Counted from the stretch's first letter, positions 17,348 to 29,340 are shown. The stretch is DNA of 64,000 nt from a bacterium (GCA_021373025.1 JAJFTL010000007.1:1-64000), one strand, 5' to 3'. Notes: a model not told the origin generated them from the letters alone. A program made the numbers and translations.

Positions 17348-18229
17348 CTACTTGACCCGGTTTATGAGAGTCCCGATCCCCTCGATCGAGCACTCGACGA
17401 TATCTCCTGATTTCAGCCACTTCGGGGGATGGAACCCCATCCCGACGCCGGCCGGTGTGCCCGTACTGATAACGTCTCCTGGCTTCAGGGTCAGCCCCTT
17501 GCTGAAATCGCTGATGATCTCTGTGACGTCAAAGATGAGCTGTGATGTGCTGGCTTTCTGCCGCAACTCACCATTGACTCTGCACTCAATGTTCAGAACG
17601 GGCGGGTATGTGATCTCGTCGGCTGTGACAACGACGGGACCCATGGCACAGCCGCCGTCCAGACTCTTCCCTTTGAACCACTGCTCGTGTCGCTGCTGAA
17701 GATCACGTGCCGTAACATCGTTGAGAACAGAGTATCCAAAAATGTGCTCAGAGACACTTCCGGGATCGATGTCGTGTCCTTCCTTACCAATAATAACAGC
17801 AAGTTCGGCTTCGTAGTCCAACATCCGTGTGACGTCCGCGTGCGCCGGGATCGCCTCGGTTGAACCACGTACATAGTCAACCATCTTCGAAAAGTAAACA
17901 GGAGCGGTCGGCACGCCTGATGCCTGGCCTCCAAGCGCGGCTGCCTCCTTCACGTGATCTCGATAATTCTTGCCCAGACAGATGATGTTGCGCTTCGGAT
18001 GAGGAAGAGGAGCAACCAGCTGTACGTCTGTCAGCAGGAGGCCTGTATCAGATGTGGTCTGTCGTGTCCGCACACGAGGCTCCAGATCCTCCCAACGTTC
18101 GATGAGCTCCATCATCGTTGCAGGAGCATCGCTTCCCAGCAGCTGGTTCAGGGGGATGATTCGTGCCCGGTGATCAGTGACGACTCCTACCTGTTCATGA
18201 CCCAAATACTTAAACGTTGCTACCTGCAT
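17348..18229 (-). CDS. Fumarylacetoacetate hydrolase (FAH) family protein
   Basis: Encodes 293 aa. The N-terminal cap domain (residues 1-70) precedes the FAH core with IICLGKNYRDHVKEAA, the acidic metal ligands in LDYEAELAVIIGKEG, YSVLNDVTARDLQQRH, and the ending GDVISTGTPAGVGMG. Family members are Mg-dependent hydrolases, decarboxylases or isomerases acting on beta-diketones or oxoacids (fumarylpyruvate, oxaloacetate, acylpyruvates). The substrate cannot be fixed here. The start lies 20 bp inside the upstream threonine synthase gene, so the two are coupled. Confidence 0.88.
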   Translation of the reverse strand: MQVATFKYLGHEQVGVVTDHRARIIPLNQLLGSDAPATMMELIERWEDLEPRVRTRQTTSDTGLLLTDVQLVAPLPHPKRNIICLGKNYRDHVKEAAALGGQASGVPTAPVYFSKMVDYVRGSTEAIPAHADVTRMLDYEAELAVIIGKEGHDIDPGSVSEHIFGYSVLNDVTARDLQQRHEQWFKGKSLDGGCAMGPVVVTADEITYPPVLNIECRVNGELRQKASTSQLIFDVTEIISDFSKGLTLKPGDVISTGTPAGVGMGFHPPKWLKSGDIVECSIEGIGTLINRVK

Positions 18230-19367
18230 GATCGACCTCCTCCTCTTCCACAGATCCTACAAGCCCTGCGACCTTGTCCGTGGCCTTCAGCCCATGTCCA
18301 GTGAACGCTGTGACAATCGTCTGGCTCGGTGCAGCAGCACGGGCATACGTGCGTGCCCCTGCGATGGCTGCGGCCGATGTCGGCTCGATGAACCACCCTT
18401 GCCGGCAGCAATCCCTGAGACTGGCCAGAATTTCCTCTTCGCCAACCGTGACAAATGACCCACCAGTGGCACGTACTGCTGCAAGGATCTGTGCCCCGCG
18501 CGCCGGAGATGCAATGGCAATACCTTCGGCAACCGTACTATCTGGGTGGATCGCGACGGGTTCATCCAGTCCTGCTGCAAACGCGGCAGCCAGAGGAGCA
18601 CATCGCGCAGCTTGGACCGCGATGATGCGAGGCACATGGTGTACAGTTCCTGCTCGCGCCAATTCCACGAACCCCAGGTACGCGCCTAACAGGAGGGTGC
18701 CATTGCCTGCTGGCAGAACGAGCGTATCGGGTGCCGTCCAGTTAAGCTGTTCAGCCACTTCATAGGCAAACGTTTTTGTTCCCTGCAGGAACCATGGATT
18801 GTAAACGTGACTGGCGTATGCAGATGATCCGATGGCATTCAGCGCTGCGCGCGCCGTGTCCTCGCGCGTCCCCCGGATGCGATGCAGGCTCGCTCCATAT
18901 GCCTCGATCTGCGCCGTCTTGGCCGGAGATGTGTCCTCTGGTACGTAAATATCGGCCTCGATGCCGGCATGAGCCGCATATGCAGCCACGGCGCACCCTG
19001 CATTGCCCGACGAATCTTCGACAACGCGCGTCACGCCGAGTTCGTGCAGGTGCGTCATGAGGACCGCCGCGCCTCGGTCCTTGTATGAGCCAGTGGGAAA
19101 CAGCTGCTCCTGTTTCACAAGAAGTCGCCGACCATCGAATGTCACCGGAAGGAGAGGAGTACAGCCTTCGCCCATAGTGATGATGTCATCGCCAACAGGA
19201 AGCGCCTCACGGTAGCGCCACAGATCATGCGGACGCCCAGCCACCATGCCGGGCTCGAACAATGACTCGAAATGCACATCCAGCGGGCCACCACAATCAC
19301 AGCGTACGCGCCTGCCATCGTCCTCGTAGTCGCGACCGCATCGCATACACCGGAGTGAGGCAGTCAT
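18210..19367 (-). CDS. thrC: Threonine synthase-like PLP enzyme
   Basis: Encodes 385 aa of the tryptophan-synthase-beta/threonine-synthase fold. An N-terminal zinc-ribbon-like segment (CMRCGRDY...CDCGG) is typical of short threonine synthases. The PLP lysine is in GSYKDRGA, the substrate loop in EDSSGNAGCAVAAYAA and the phosphate loop in LPAGNGTLLLG. It would convert O-phosphohomoserine to threonine; the rest of the pathway is absent from the window, so a related beta-replacing enzyme is possible. The ATG at 19367 is set by AGAGGA upstream and by the four-base overlap with the preceding 62-aa gene. Confidence 0.82.
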   Translation of the reverse strand: MTASLRCMRCGRDYEDDGRRVRCDCGGPLDVHFESLFEPGMVAGRPHDLWRYREALPVGDDIITMGEGCTPLLPVTFDGRRLLVKQEQLFPTGSYKDRGAAVLMTHLHELGVTRVVEDSSGNAGCAVAAYAAHAGIEADIYVPEDTSPAKTAQIEAYGASLHRIRGTREDTARAALNAIGSSAYASHVYNPWFLQGTKTFAYEVAEQLNWTAPDTLVLPAGNGTLLLGAYLGFVELARAGTVHHVPRIIAVQAARCAPLAAAFAAGLDEPVAIHPDSTVAEGIAIASPARGAQILAAVRATGGSFVTVGEEEILASLRDCCRQGWFIEPTSAAAIAGARTYARAAAPSQTIVTAFTGHGLKATDKVAGLVGSVEEEEVDHAGSNV

Positions 19368-19552
19368 CCTTCCTCTGGAAGCGTGCCCAAGCTGATCATA
19401 GCATCCGTAACAAGGTTCTGCACCATAGGTCTGCCAAATCGTGACGCAAAGCATTGGGGACCTGTCCACACGCTTGGTTTATGGGCCAGCCATGCAATTA
19501 GCAGAGTCTGCTGCTGACCAGTAAAGCCTTCAATGATCTTCGTGTGCTGCAC
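19364..19552 (-). CDS. Unrecognised 62-aa protein coupled to threonine synthase
   Basis: A short reading frame with a GTG start at 19552 preceded by AAGGAGG five bases away, one of the better ribosome binding sites in the window. It ends in TGA overlapping the threonine synthase ATG (ATGA), the coupling style seen throughout the window. The protein is mostly helical-looking (IIEGFTGQQQTLLIAWLAHK) with a basic-aromatic middle and one cysteine. No family is recognised. The evidence for it being real is the ribosome binding site, the overlap and a promoter upstream; it could alternatively be a leader whose translation controls thrC. Confidence 0.6.
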   Translation of the reverse strand: MQHTKIIEGFTGQQQTLLIAWLAHKPSVWTGPQCFASRFGRPMVQNLVTDAMISLGTLPEEG

Positions 19553-19594
19553 TGGTGCCTCCTTGGAGCTCACAGGCAAAAACTGGCAAGATAC

Positions 19595-19622
19595 AGTGTA
19601 GCGGGAGCAGCACATCTGACAA
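19595..19622 (-). promoter_or_regulatory. Possible promoter of the 62-aa gene and thrC operon
   Basis: On the minus strand TTGTCA (19617-19622), 16-nt spacer, TACACT (19595-19600), about 43 bases before the GTG start. Confidence 0.4.
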
Positions 19623-19639
19623 TAGAAAGGAAGGGGCAC

Positions 19640-20446
19640 ATGTCCGTCCATCCATGTTGTTTCATCATTTTTCGGTATCATCTCTTCATGAGAAAACAGA
19701 TTTCGTTTCTGACGAACCGCATCCATGTATGGCTGGAGAACCCTTGGCCATTTGCAGCGTTTGTCGGTGCAGCACTGCTCTACGTTGCGGCTCTCGCCTC
19801 AGGGATCACTGAAGAGGTCCTTGACAAGGAAAGCATCGTACGCATTGATGGCTGGCTCGTACAGCGGCTGGCTGCACACCGTACCTCCTTTGGCATTGAA
19901 CTCTTCAAGACAACGTCCTTCATTGGGAATTGGCAAGTCGCTGTCATCGTCCTGGGGCTGGCCGTCGTTGTTCTCTGGAACCGGCATCGGCGAGCAGCTC
20001 TCGCCCTCATGCTGTCCAGTGTGGGATCCGAATTGGTTGTCTTCGTGGGCAAGGCTGGATTCGGGCGTCCACGGCCTCCTGCTGTCCTCGCCGCCGTCAA
20101 GGAGCTTGACGCCAGCTTCCCGTCGGGACACGCAAGTATCTCGGTGGCTCTCTATGCACTGGGCTTCTACCTGCTGTTCCGATATGCATCGTCACGCAAC
20201 CTCAAGAGGCATTGGCTGGCATTGGCAATTCTCTTTCCGCTGATTGTCGGGTTTAGTCGCCTGTACCTTGGTGCACACTACTTTTCGGATGTTCTGGCCG
20301 GGTGGAGTGTCGGAGCGTGGTGGTCGATCTTTGCTCTCGGATTGTTCGGATTCATCAGGCGACGCCGCACCGCCCAACTTGAGACAGAGGACTTGAGGTC
20401 ACGGCCGAAGGCGGCGACCGAAATGATGACGTCACAAAACAGGTAG
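19640..20446 (+). CDS. PAP2-family membrane phosphatase
   Basis: Encodes 268 aa with about six membrane helices. All three PAP2 motifs are classical: KAGFGRPRP, SFPSGHAS and SRLYLGAHYFSDVLAG, with the catalytic histidines in motifs 2 and 3. Such enzymes dephosphorylate lipid phosphates such as phosphatidic acid or undecaprenyl pyrophosphate at the outer face of the membrane. The ATG at 19640 is preceded by GGAAGGGG; an alternative start is an ATG 16 codons later (MRKQISF). It stands alone, divergent from the thrC operon. Confidence 0.85.
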   Translation: MSVHPCCFIIFRYHLFMRKQISFLTNRIHVWLENPWPFAAFVGAALLYVAALASGITEEVLDKESIVRIDGWLVQRLAAHRTSFGIELFKTTSFIGNWQVAVIVLGLAVVVLWNRHRRAALALMLSSVGSELVVFVGKAGFGRPRPPAVLAAVKELDASFPSGHASISVALYALGFYLLFRYASSRNLKRHWLALAILFPLIVGFSRLYLGAHYFSDVLAGWSVGAWWSIFALGLFGFIRRRRTAQLETEDLRSRPKAATEMMTSQNR

Positions 20447-20740
20447 TACGTTCCAAGCGTCGACACGTTGGCATTGTGACGTTCGTCATGCGGTTGCCGT
20501 AGGGAAACACCATTGCTGACCAGCGATATGACTGCACGCAGTGAAATAGCGCCGACAAGCACTGCTCACCACGAGGAGAGCAGAATGACGGTGGACTACC
20601 CCCATGATCACGAGGTTGAAGACGATAAGGCTTTTCTTGTAGTCCAGCAGGGCGATGATGTTGGAATTCAGTGCAAGGAACCTGGGGTCGGGCCGCCAAC
20701 GCTGTGACGCAGTATGTTGTCCGAATTCCGTGCGCGGTAC
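20447..20740 (-). pseudogene. Possible frameshifted remnant of a membrane protein downstream of enolase
   Basis: This 334-bp gap has no intact gene. On the minus strand one frame reads like a membrane protein (LALNSNIIALLDYKKSLIVF, then NLVIMGVV) until about 20580. A shifted frame then continues in the same style (VGAISLRAVISLVSNG, then LGTYYLFCDVIISVAAFG) towards the PAP2 gene. The simplest reading is one small membrane-protein gene broken by a frameshift. No family is recognised, and chance open frames cannot be excluded. Confidence 0.3.
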
Positions 20741-20756
20741 GGCTCCCGTACCGCGC
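20732..20756 (-). terminator. Hairpin downstream of enolase
   Basis: A perfect 11-bp inverted repeat (GCGCGGTACGG and its complement) with a three-base loop, 25 bases past the enolase stop. It lacks a T-run on either strand, so termination is inferred only from position and stem strength. Confidence 0.4.
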
Positions 20757-20780
20757 CGCTCATCTGCAGGTTCCTTCTAC

Positions 20781-23145
<2,365 letters not shown>

Positions 23146-23180
23146 TGCTTCTCCTGAAGCAACACCCCGGCTTCGTATCT

Positions 23181-23194
23181 GTCGCAGATGCGAC
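23181..23194. promoter_or_regulatory. Palindrome upstream of the EamA gene
   Basis: GTCGCAGATGCGAC is a perfect 14-bp palindrome, just downstream of an AT-rich TATAGAAT on the minus strand that could be the -10 element. Its place at the likely transcription start suits an operator, but no regulator is known. Confidence 0.35.
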
Positions 23195-23261
23195 ATATTC
23201 TATACAGGCAGAAATGCATGGTAGTACTCGCTGCGGCCCTGATGAAGAATGGGGAATGCTG

Positions 23262-26120
23262 TTATGGGGTGGTACTCAAGGCGTCCAATTTTGCTAGAAT
23301 CTCCTCAAGCGTCTTGAGTTCCTTTCCCGCGTTCGCAAAGTCGCCTGCTGCCGAGTACTCCTTGTACCGTGTCATCGTGGCGACTGCTTCCCCGATGAGC
23401 GCCTTCTGTTTGGCAGTCACCGTCTCCGTCGCCCCGGTTTCACCTGTCGTTCCCGTGCCAGGCGGGACGACCACCGGCTCGGTCCCAGTAGTTGCCGGCC
23501 CCACGCCGCCAATATCCACCGGAGTTCCAAGCAGGTTGCTGAGAGCCAGGTCCAGGTTGTCGCCCCACACCAGCTTGTCCTTGGTGGCCGCCACGACTTT
23601 CTTGATCTGTGGCATCTTGGAACTGCTCGACTGCAGGTAGATGGGCTCAATGTACAGGAGCGAACCGTCGACTGGCAGGATAAGCATGTTGCCCCGCAAC
23701 ACTTGCGAACCCTGCTGGTTCCAGAGCGTCAACGTCTGGGAGATCGTCGTATCCTGATCGATACGTGCCTCAACCTGGAAGGGCCCGTAGACGACGCGGT
23801 CCTTGCTGAATTTGATGATCGACACGCGATCCGGGCTGCTGACATCTGAATTGATCGCCATGAGTGCCACAAGATTGTCCTTCCCGACAGGCGTGAATGG
23901 TGTCACCAGCGAAAACACCTGCTGCGTAGACCCTGGCAGTCGGAAGAAAATATAGTAAGGCTCAATGGTGGAATCTGTTCCAAGATAGCGTTCCTTTGCC
24001 ACTGCCCACTGATCCTCCTGGCCGTAGAAGACACGGGGGTCAGTCATGTGGTACTTTGAGAAGACGCGGCTCTGCAGGGCACCGAGACCTGATGGATACC
24101 GATAATGGTCCTTTACAAAGGTCGGGGCATCATCGAGTGACTTGAACAGCCCCGGGTATATGCGGTCGATGGTGGCTGCTATGGGATCGGTCTTGTCGAT
24201 GAGATAGAAGGTTGTCGCTCCATCGAATGCATTGACGGTATACATGAAGCTGTTGCGTATATAGTTGATGACCTTGCCATCCAGCTCGGCACCGGCATCG
24301 TAATACTCACTGTAGGGGAAGTTCTGCGATGTCGTATATCCCTGACCGAACCAGAAGAGCTTGCCATTGGGGTCGACGACAATGTAGGGATCGCTGTCGA
24401 CCTCCAGGAACGGGGCGATGTGCTTGATCCGCTCCTGCAAATTGCGGTAGACCATGATGCGTGATTCGCTGTTGATCTGGCCAGAGATGAGAATATTGAC
24501 ATTCTGGTCGACAAACGAGAAGGCTAGCCGGTTGAGCAGAGACAGGCGAATGCCGCCGCTCCCGGTATACCGATACTGCTTGTTGGCGTCTCCCTGCGGA
24601 TAGTCGAACTCGGACGAGTTCCCCTTCACGATGGCAAACCCGCTAGTGCTTTCACCGTAGTAAATACGCGGCTCCGAGATGTTGACAAAGCCTCCGCTGC
24701 TGACGGGAGGAATATCTTTCACCGCATACAGTGGTGCGCCTTCGGGAGTAAAGTCGCTCGCGCCATTGACCACAACACCGAACCCATGCGTGTACACAAG
24801 GCGGTCGTTGATGAAACTGCGCGACGTATCCGGCAGCAGCGACTGGTCCAGTTCACGTGCCGCGATCATGACCTCCTGCAATTTGCCATTCAAGGTGTAG
24901 CGATCGATGTCTATGTCATTGAACTTGTAGTAGCCGCGAATAGACTGCAGCTGCTCATTGGTGTCAGCCAGCGCACGCCAGTCCCACAGCCGCACATTCT
25001 GCAGCAGGTCCTCATTGGCAATAATGGCACTGGCGGTTAGGGTTGTCTGGGTGTCCGGTTCGGGGATCACATTCACGGCCGACAGGCCAAAAGCTGTATT
25101 GGTTGCTGCAATGTTGTTGGCCATGTAGGGCGTCTCACGCGAGAGTTCATTGGGCTTGATGACAAAGCGTTGATAGAGGGCTGGAATCCCAGAGACAAGC
25201 AAGACGTACGCGATGAGTGTGAGGGCCCCCACCCAGCCGAGAACCTTCGGATTTGCAAGTCGCGGCCTGAAGGCAGCCAGCAGAAACACGATGCCACAGA
25301 GCAGGACACCAACAGCTGTCACCTTCATGAGTGGAATGCGCACCACCTTATCGACATTGCCCACACCGAACACAACGCCGTTGCTCTGGAACAGAAGACC
25401 ATACATCGACACCCAGACTCCCGCAGCTGCAATCAGCAGGAGAATACCCGCAAAGAAGCTCAGACGACTGTGCAACCCTCGGCGCAGGGCAGCATCGCCG
25501 GGGACAGACGTCGCCATCAGAAAACTCGCGCCAATAACTGCCATTCCACCGACCGCAATCCCTGCAAGGATACCCAGAAGTCCCCGCAGGACAGGATACG
25601 TGAAGAAGTAGAAGCTGAGGTCGTGCCCAAAAATAGGGTCGGTGTAGGTCGTCGAAGGCACCTGACGCACTGCTGCGAGCAGTTGCAGGCTGAGACCACT
25701 CGTCGCCAGACCGACGAAATTCGCGGCTACAAGCGCGACGATGATGCGTGTCCACTTCAGCACCTGGGAGGTGCGGCGAGCGTCATCTGGATTCATTCCT
25801 GCAAAGAGCCTCCGAGGAAGTCCGGTGATGGCCCACATCGCGGCGTAGGCCACAACAAATCCGACCACGTAGCCGATGACCCTCGCAAAGGTTCTTGTCC
25901 AGAAAACCTGCCGGTAGCCGACCTCGGAAAAGAAGAGAAAGTCCGTATAGAGGCCGACCAGTGCTGAGAACGCAAGGCCCGCAACCGCGATAAGTAAGAG
26001 CGCTACACTGAGCCCCAGACGCCACCCGCTGGATCTGCTTCTGCGTACCCATATGAGTACGGCCACAGCCACCAGAAGCAGTACGCCGAATGCCGATATC
26101 ATTGCCGTCTGTCCAGTCAT
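23262..26120 (-). CDS. UPF0182-family large membrane protein
   Basis: Encodes 952 aa, matching the UPF0182 family. The first ~330 residues hold seven membrane helices. A large extracytoplasmic domain follows with conserved-looking runs (PNELSRETPYMANNIAATN, DWRALADTNEQLQSIRGYY, DPYIVVDPNGKLFWFGQGYT). The tail has a low-complexity Thr/Gly/Pro linker (PVVVPPGTGTTGETGATET) and a short helical ending. The function of the family is not established. AGGAGG lies about ten bases before the ATG. A hairpin-forming sequence (AGAGCA...TGCTCT) lies 20-40 bp further upstream. Confidence 0.9.
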   Translation of the reverse strand: MTGQTAMISAFGVLLLVAVAVLIWVRRSRSSGWRLGLSVALLLIAVAGLAFSALVGLYTDFLFFSEVGYRQVFWTRTFARVIGYVVGFVVAYAAMWAITGLPRRLFAGMNPDDARRTSQVLKWTRIIVALVAANFVGLATSGLSLQLLAAVRQVPSTTYTDPIFGHDLSFYFFTYPVLRGLLGILAGIAVGGMAVIGASFLMATSVPGDAALRRGLHSRLSFFAGILLLIAAAGVWVSMYGLLFQSNGVVFGVGNVDKVVRIPLMKVTAVGVLLCGIVFLLAAFRPRLANPKVLGWVGALTLIAYVLLVSGIPALYQRFVIKPNELSRETPYMANNIAATNTAFGLSAVNVIPEPDTQTTLTASAIIANEDLLQNVRLWDWRALADTNEQLQSIRGYYKFNDIDIDRYTLNGKLQEVMIAARELDQSLLPDTSRSFINDRLVYTHGFGVVVNGASDFTPEGAPLYAVKDIPPVSSGGFVNISEPRIYYGESTSGFAIVKGNSSEFDYPQGDANKQYRYTGSGGIRLSLLNRLAFSFVDQNVNILISGQINSESRIMVYRNLQERIKHIAPFLEVDSDPYIVVDPNGKLFWFGQGYTTSQNFPYSEYYDAGAELDGKVINYIRNSFMYTVNAFDGATTFYLIDKTDPIAATIDRIYPGLFKSLDDAPTFVKDHYRYPSGLGALQSRVFSKYHMTDPRVFYGQEDQWAVAKERYLGTDSTIEPYYIFFRLPGSTQQVFSLVTPFTPVGKDNLVALMAINSDVSSPDRVSIIKFSKDRVVYGPFQVEARIDQDTTISQTLTLWNQQGSQVLRGNMLILPVDGSLLYIEPIYLQSSSSKMPQIKKVVAATKDKLVWGDNLDLALSNLLGTPVDIGGVGPATTGTEPVVVPPGTGTTGETGATETVTAKQKALIGEAVATMTRYKEYSAAGDFANAGKELKTLEEILAKLDALSTTP

Positions 26121-26289
26121 GCCAATTCAACCTCCTGTCCCAGAGCAAAGGCCCTGCTCTCGCATAAGTCAATACCTATACGTACTTGCGAAGATCAGGG
26201 TTACTGTACACGTTCCGCATGTCACCCGGAGCACGCCGGGTATTGTTAACAGTCTAGGCCATTGCCCGAATGAAACAACGCGGGCGGAC

Positions 26290-29200
26290 TCAAGGTTGAG
26301 GATAGGTGATCGTAATGGTCTGAGTCGAAGCTTCCCACCGCACGTCGGCACCCAGACTCTCAGCAACGAAGCGAAGGGGAAGCATTGTAAGACCGTTCAG
26401 AATTTGGGGCACGACCTTCGCATTTGTGCTGTCGATGGCTGTCACCCTGCCATTCACCAGCGCTGTTGGCTTTCCAACAACCAGCTTCAACTGGGTTCCA
26501 TCGAGGGAGATCATCACGGTCTGGCTGCCGGCATCCCAGGAAACCGTCCCGCCAAGCGACTCCACAACTGCTCGAATCGGGACCAGCGTTCTTCCCTCGA
26601 CAATGACCGGCACAGCATCCAGTGCAATACTGGAGCCACCAGCCTTCATCATTCGAGAACCAACCCTGAGAACAAGAACAGTGCTTGCCTTTTCGGCTAT
26701 GACGCGAACAGGAATGGCGCGAGCCTTGCCAGCCAGTTGCTGCACGCCTCCATTGCCACCCAACAGTTGAAGCCGGTCAATATTCACCTGTGTCGTCCCA
26801 GCTTCCAATGCCTTGAATGTCAGAGTAGCGATGCTCCCATTGCTAGTAACAGGGTTGGCATCGCCCGTGAGTGTCAGGGCCACTGTTGCTTCGCCTGCGG
26901 TACTATGACTCTCGATAAACAGCGTGTCAGCACCTAGCAAGTTTCCACGGGTGATACTCATGAGCTGCAACGCTGTGATGTCATACGTCACGTGGCAGCT
27001 CGCTCCGTAGAGATTCTCGACCCCCTGCGCGCTCAGTGGCACTTGTACCGTGGCTCCCATGACAGTTTCCACAAGCACTCCCCCAACGACGACAAGAGGA
27101 GCCGTCCGGATCACGACGTTCGCATGAACAGTCACGGCTCTCGTGGAATCGAGGGCGCTGCGGACTTCAATATCGACCGGACAAACCGTTCCGCGAGAAG
27201 CCGCTGAAGGAGCGCGGACGGTCACAGTCACAGCGCCCGTCGCTCCAGAAGGGACCGTGACTGAGGCACTGCTGACCGAACTCGACCAACCGCTGCCGCC
27301 TCGAACGGTCGACTTGACCGTAAAACTATCTGCCCGGGCACTCCGATTGCGGAGGCTTACTTGAAATTCAGTCGATGACCCAGCCGCGACCTGGCGTTCC
27401 ACTGCATCGAGCCGCACTGTCATGGCAGTACCCCATGGTGCCCGTTGCTGTTCGTAGCTCAGTTCACGAACCACGTTGTGAAAACCGTCAGTCAGGTAGA
27501 ATGTGCCCTGGGCTGACCACGTCATCCTGCCCGGCAGATACCAGGACCTCGATGTTGTCCAGGCGACCGAACCGTCCTGCGCGAACGCAACAAAGCGTCC
27601 ATTCTCCCCGTCGCTTACCAGAACAAGGCCATCGGGAAGCAGGACTGCATCGTGAGGATAATACAGCTGCCCTGCCCCTCGACCACCACCGGCTGATCCG
27701 TATGTCTTGAGGACGGCCCCCTTGGAGCTGTATCGAATGACCTGCTGAACATCGGACAACTCCCCCCACACGCACACCAGAAGGTCTCCTCCGGGAAGAA
27801 CGGTCAGGCCGCCCGGCATGCCGGGCGTCGGAAATCGACCGAGTTCAGCCCCGTCAGCCCCCAGATGGACGACAGACCCGTCACCTTGATTGCAGGCCCA
27901 TAGCGTACCGTCACCAGCTACCTCAAGGTCGCTTGCCCCGTCGACCTTGCCAGCTGCAATGGTCCTGACATAAGTGCCGGCTTCATCATAAACGGCAATA
28001 AACCCTCCCCTGGTATCCTGTGCTGCGATATAGACCAGCCCCGCACCATTGGCTGCAACAGACTCCACCAGCTGCATGGAGCGGGAGCCAGCGCGCATGA
28101 CCGCAAATAGTTCGTTGCCGCTAGCGTCCAGCACGTCTGCGTAGCCCCTGTTCCATTCGATCGTTGTGCCGTCAGAAGAAACGACAGGCCAACTGCAGGC
28201 CACCCACAGTTGGCCTTTACCGTCCACGGCAACATCCTGGGGATTGTTGAGGCGTCCGCGAAGACCCTGGGCATACTCCTGAACGGCTACGACGCCTCCA
28301 CCCGGTGCGTACTCGATCAGCTTTGCATGGAAGCCGCTGCCGAACGGATTCGTCGAGTCACGGAAGAACCCGCTGTTCATGACATACACCAGTCCATCGG
28401 GCGTGACAGCGACACCGCCAGGGCTAAGCACCTCGCTCTCCTGAATATCTGCCATATCAATCGGATACTGGCCAAAGCTGCGCTGATACTGTCCACTGCT
28501 GGAGAAGACCTTGACAGCTGGAACCGGCAGCTGACCCGTGCCGCGGTCTGCAACATAGATGCTCCCTTTGGCGTCTACGGCAAGGTCAGCTGCACTGGTA
28601 ATACGATCTTCTGCTTCGCCGGGAGCCGCAAAAACACGCACGGCCTTCGTTCCATTCAAGCGATAGATGGCACTGTCGCCGCTGGCAACAACATACGGGA
28701 CGGCTCCTGCCGACGTCATGCCCGCAGGATGAGAGATACCTGTCACGGTCGCTACCCAGGTACCTGCAGTGGTAAACTGTTGCAGGCGATTATTCAACTG
28801 GTCCGCTACCCAGATACTGCCGTCTGGCAGCACGGCGATGCCGGCGGGCCCTTCAAACTGGCCGGCTCCCTTTCCTTCAGAGCCGAACTCCATCAGCACG
28901 GACCCATCAGTGCTGTACTTGACGACCTTGTTGCCAAAGAAGTCTGCAACATAGAGATTTCCTGTGCTGTCCACGGCAACATCGGCAGGATACTGCAACT
29001 GGCCGCGTCCACCACCCAGTGAGCCCACGGTGCGCTTATGAACCAGATTTTCTGAAAGGATGTGGACGCGGCCATATCCAGTATCACACACGACGACGTC
29101 CCCATTCGGAAGAACAGCCACGCCCTGAGATGGGAATGCGTGAGCCGACGGGTAATCCTTCTCCACTGTATTGATGCTTTCAATGGTCAGTGTCCCGACG

Positions 29201-29331
29201 TAGTCAGAGGGCATCACCCCAATCGTGTCGACCTCGGTCAAGCCAACAGCTCCCTGTGTCACTCTCAGACCAGATTTGACGGGCGAGACAAGGAGAACAA
29301 TCACGCACAGGAAACCAATCATTCTCTTCAT
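26290..29331 (-). CDS. Secreted NHL-propeller protein with cohesin and copper-amine-oxidase-N-like domains
   Basis: Encodes 1013 aa. A signal peptide is visible at residues 1-20 (MKRMIGFLCVIVLLVSPVKS). NHL-type beta-propeller repeats run from about 65 to 630 (for example YPADVAVDSTGNLYVADFFG and PAGIAVLPDGSIWVADQ). A NEW3/CARDB-like beta domain follows at about 640-745, a cohesin domain at about 748-875 (VPLSAQGVENLYGASCHVTY), and a copper-amine-oxidase N-terminal-like domain at about 905-1008 with its two LVPIRAVVESLGG-type repeats. Each part suggests binding or scaffolding outside the cell; no enzyme centre is seen. It follows the subtilase gene by 9 bp, so they form one operon. The ATG at 29331 is set by TAGGAG upstream. 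Confidence 0.85.
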   Translation of the reverse strand: MKRMIGFLCVIVLLVSPVKSGLRVTQGAVGLTEVDTIGVMPSDYVGTLTIESINTVEKDYPSAHAFPSQGVAVLPNGDVVVCDTGYGRVHILSENLVHKRTVGSLGGGRGQLQYPADVAVDSTGNLYVADFFGNKVVKYSTDGSVLMEFGSEGKGAGQFEGPAGIAVLPDGSIWVADQLNNRLQQFTTAGTWVATVTGISHPAGMTSAGAVPYVVASGDSAIYRLNGTKAVRVFAAPGEAEDRITSAADLAVDAKGSIYVADRGTGQLPVPAVKVFSSSGQYQRSFGQYPIDMADIQESEVLSPGGVAVTPDGLVYVMNSGFFRDSTNPFGSGFHAKLIEYAPGGGVVAVQEYAQGLRGRLNNPQDVAVDGKGQLWVACSWPVVSSDGTTIEWNRGYADVLDASGNELFAVMRAGSRSMQLVESVAANGAGLVYIAAQDTRGGFIAVYDEAGTYVRTIAAGKVDGASDLEVAGDGTLWACNQGDGSVVHLGADGAELGRFPTPGMPGGLTVLPGGDLLVCVWGELSDVQQVIRYSSKGAVLKTYGSAGGGRGAGQLYYPHDAVLLPDGLVLVSDGENGRFVAFAQDGSVAWTTSRSWYLPGRMTWSAQGTFYLTDGFHNVVRELSYEQQRAPWGTAMTVRLDAVERQVAAGSSTEFQVSLRNRSARADSFTVKSTVRGGSGWSSSVSSASVTVPSGATGAVTVTVRAPSAASRGTVCPVDIEVRSALDSTRAVTVHANVVIRTAPLVVVGGVLVETVMGATVQVPLSAQGVENLYGASCHVTYDITALQLMSITRGNLLGADTLFIESHSTAGEATVALTLTGDANPVTSNGSIATLTFKALEAGTTQVNIDRLQLLGGNGGVQQLAGKARAIPVRVIAEKASTVLVLRVGSRMMKAGGSSIALDAVPVIVEGRTLVPIRAVVESLGGTVSWDAGSQTVMISLDGTQLKLVVGKPTALVNGRVTAIDSTNAKVVPQILNGLTMLPLRFVAESLGADVRWEASTQTITITYPQP

Positions 29332-29340
29332 GACCATCTC

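Noticed and set aside
20513-20707. 64-codon plus-strand frame after the second PAP2 gene
   Set aside because: No ribosome binding site, no family, polar composition, and it lies opposite a more protein-like minus-strand frame.
25170-25967. 265-codon plus-strand frame opposite the UPF0182 gene
   Set aside because: Low-complexity composition rich in Gln, His and Arg, as expected from the reverse of a membrane-protein gene.
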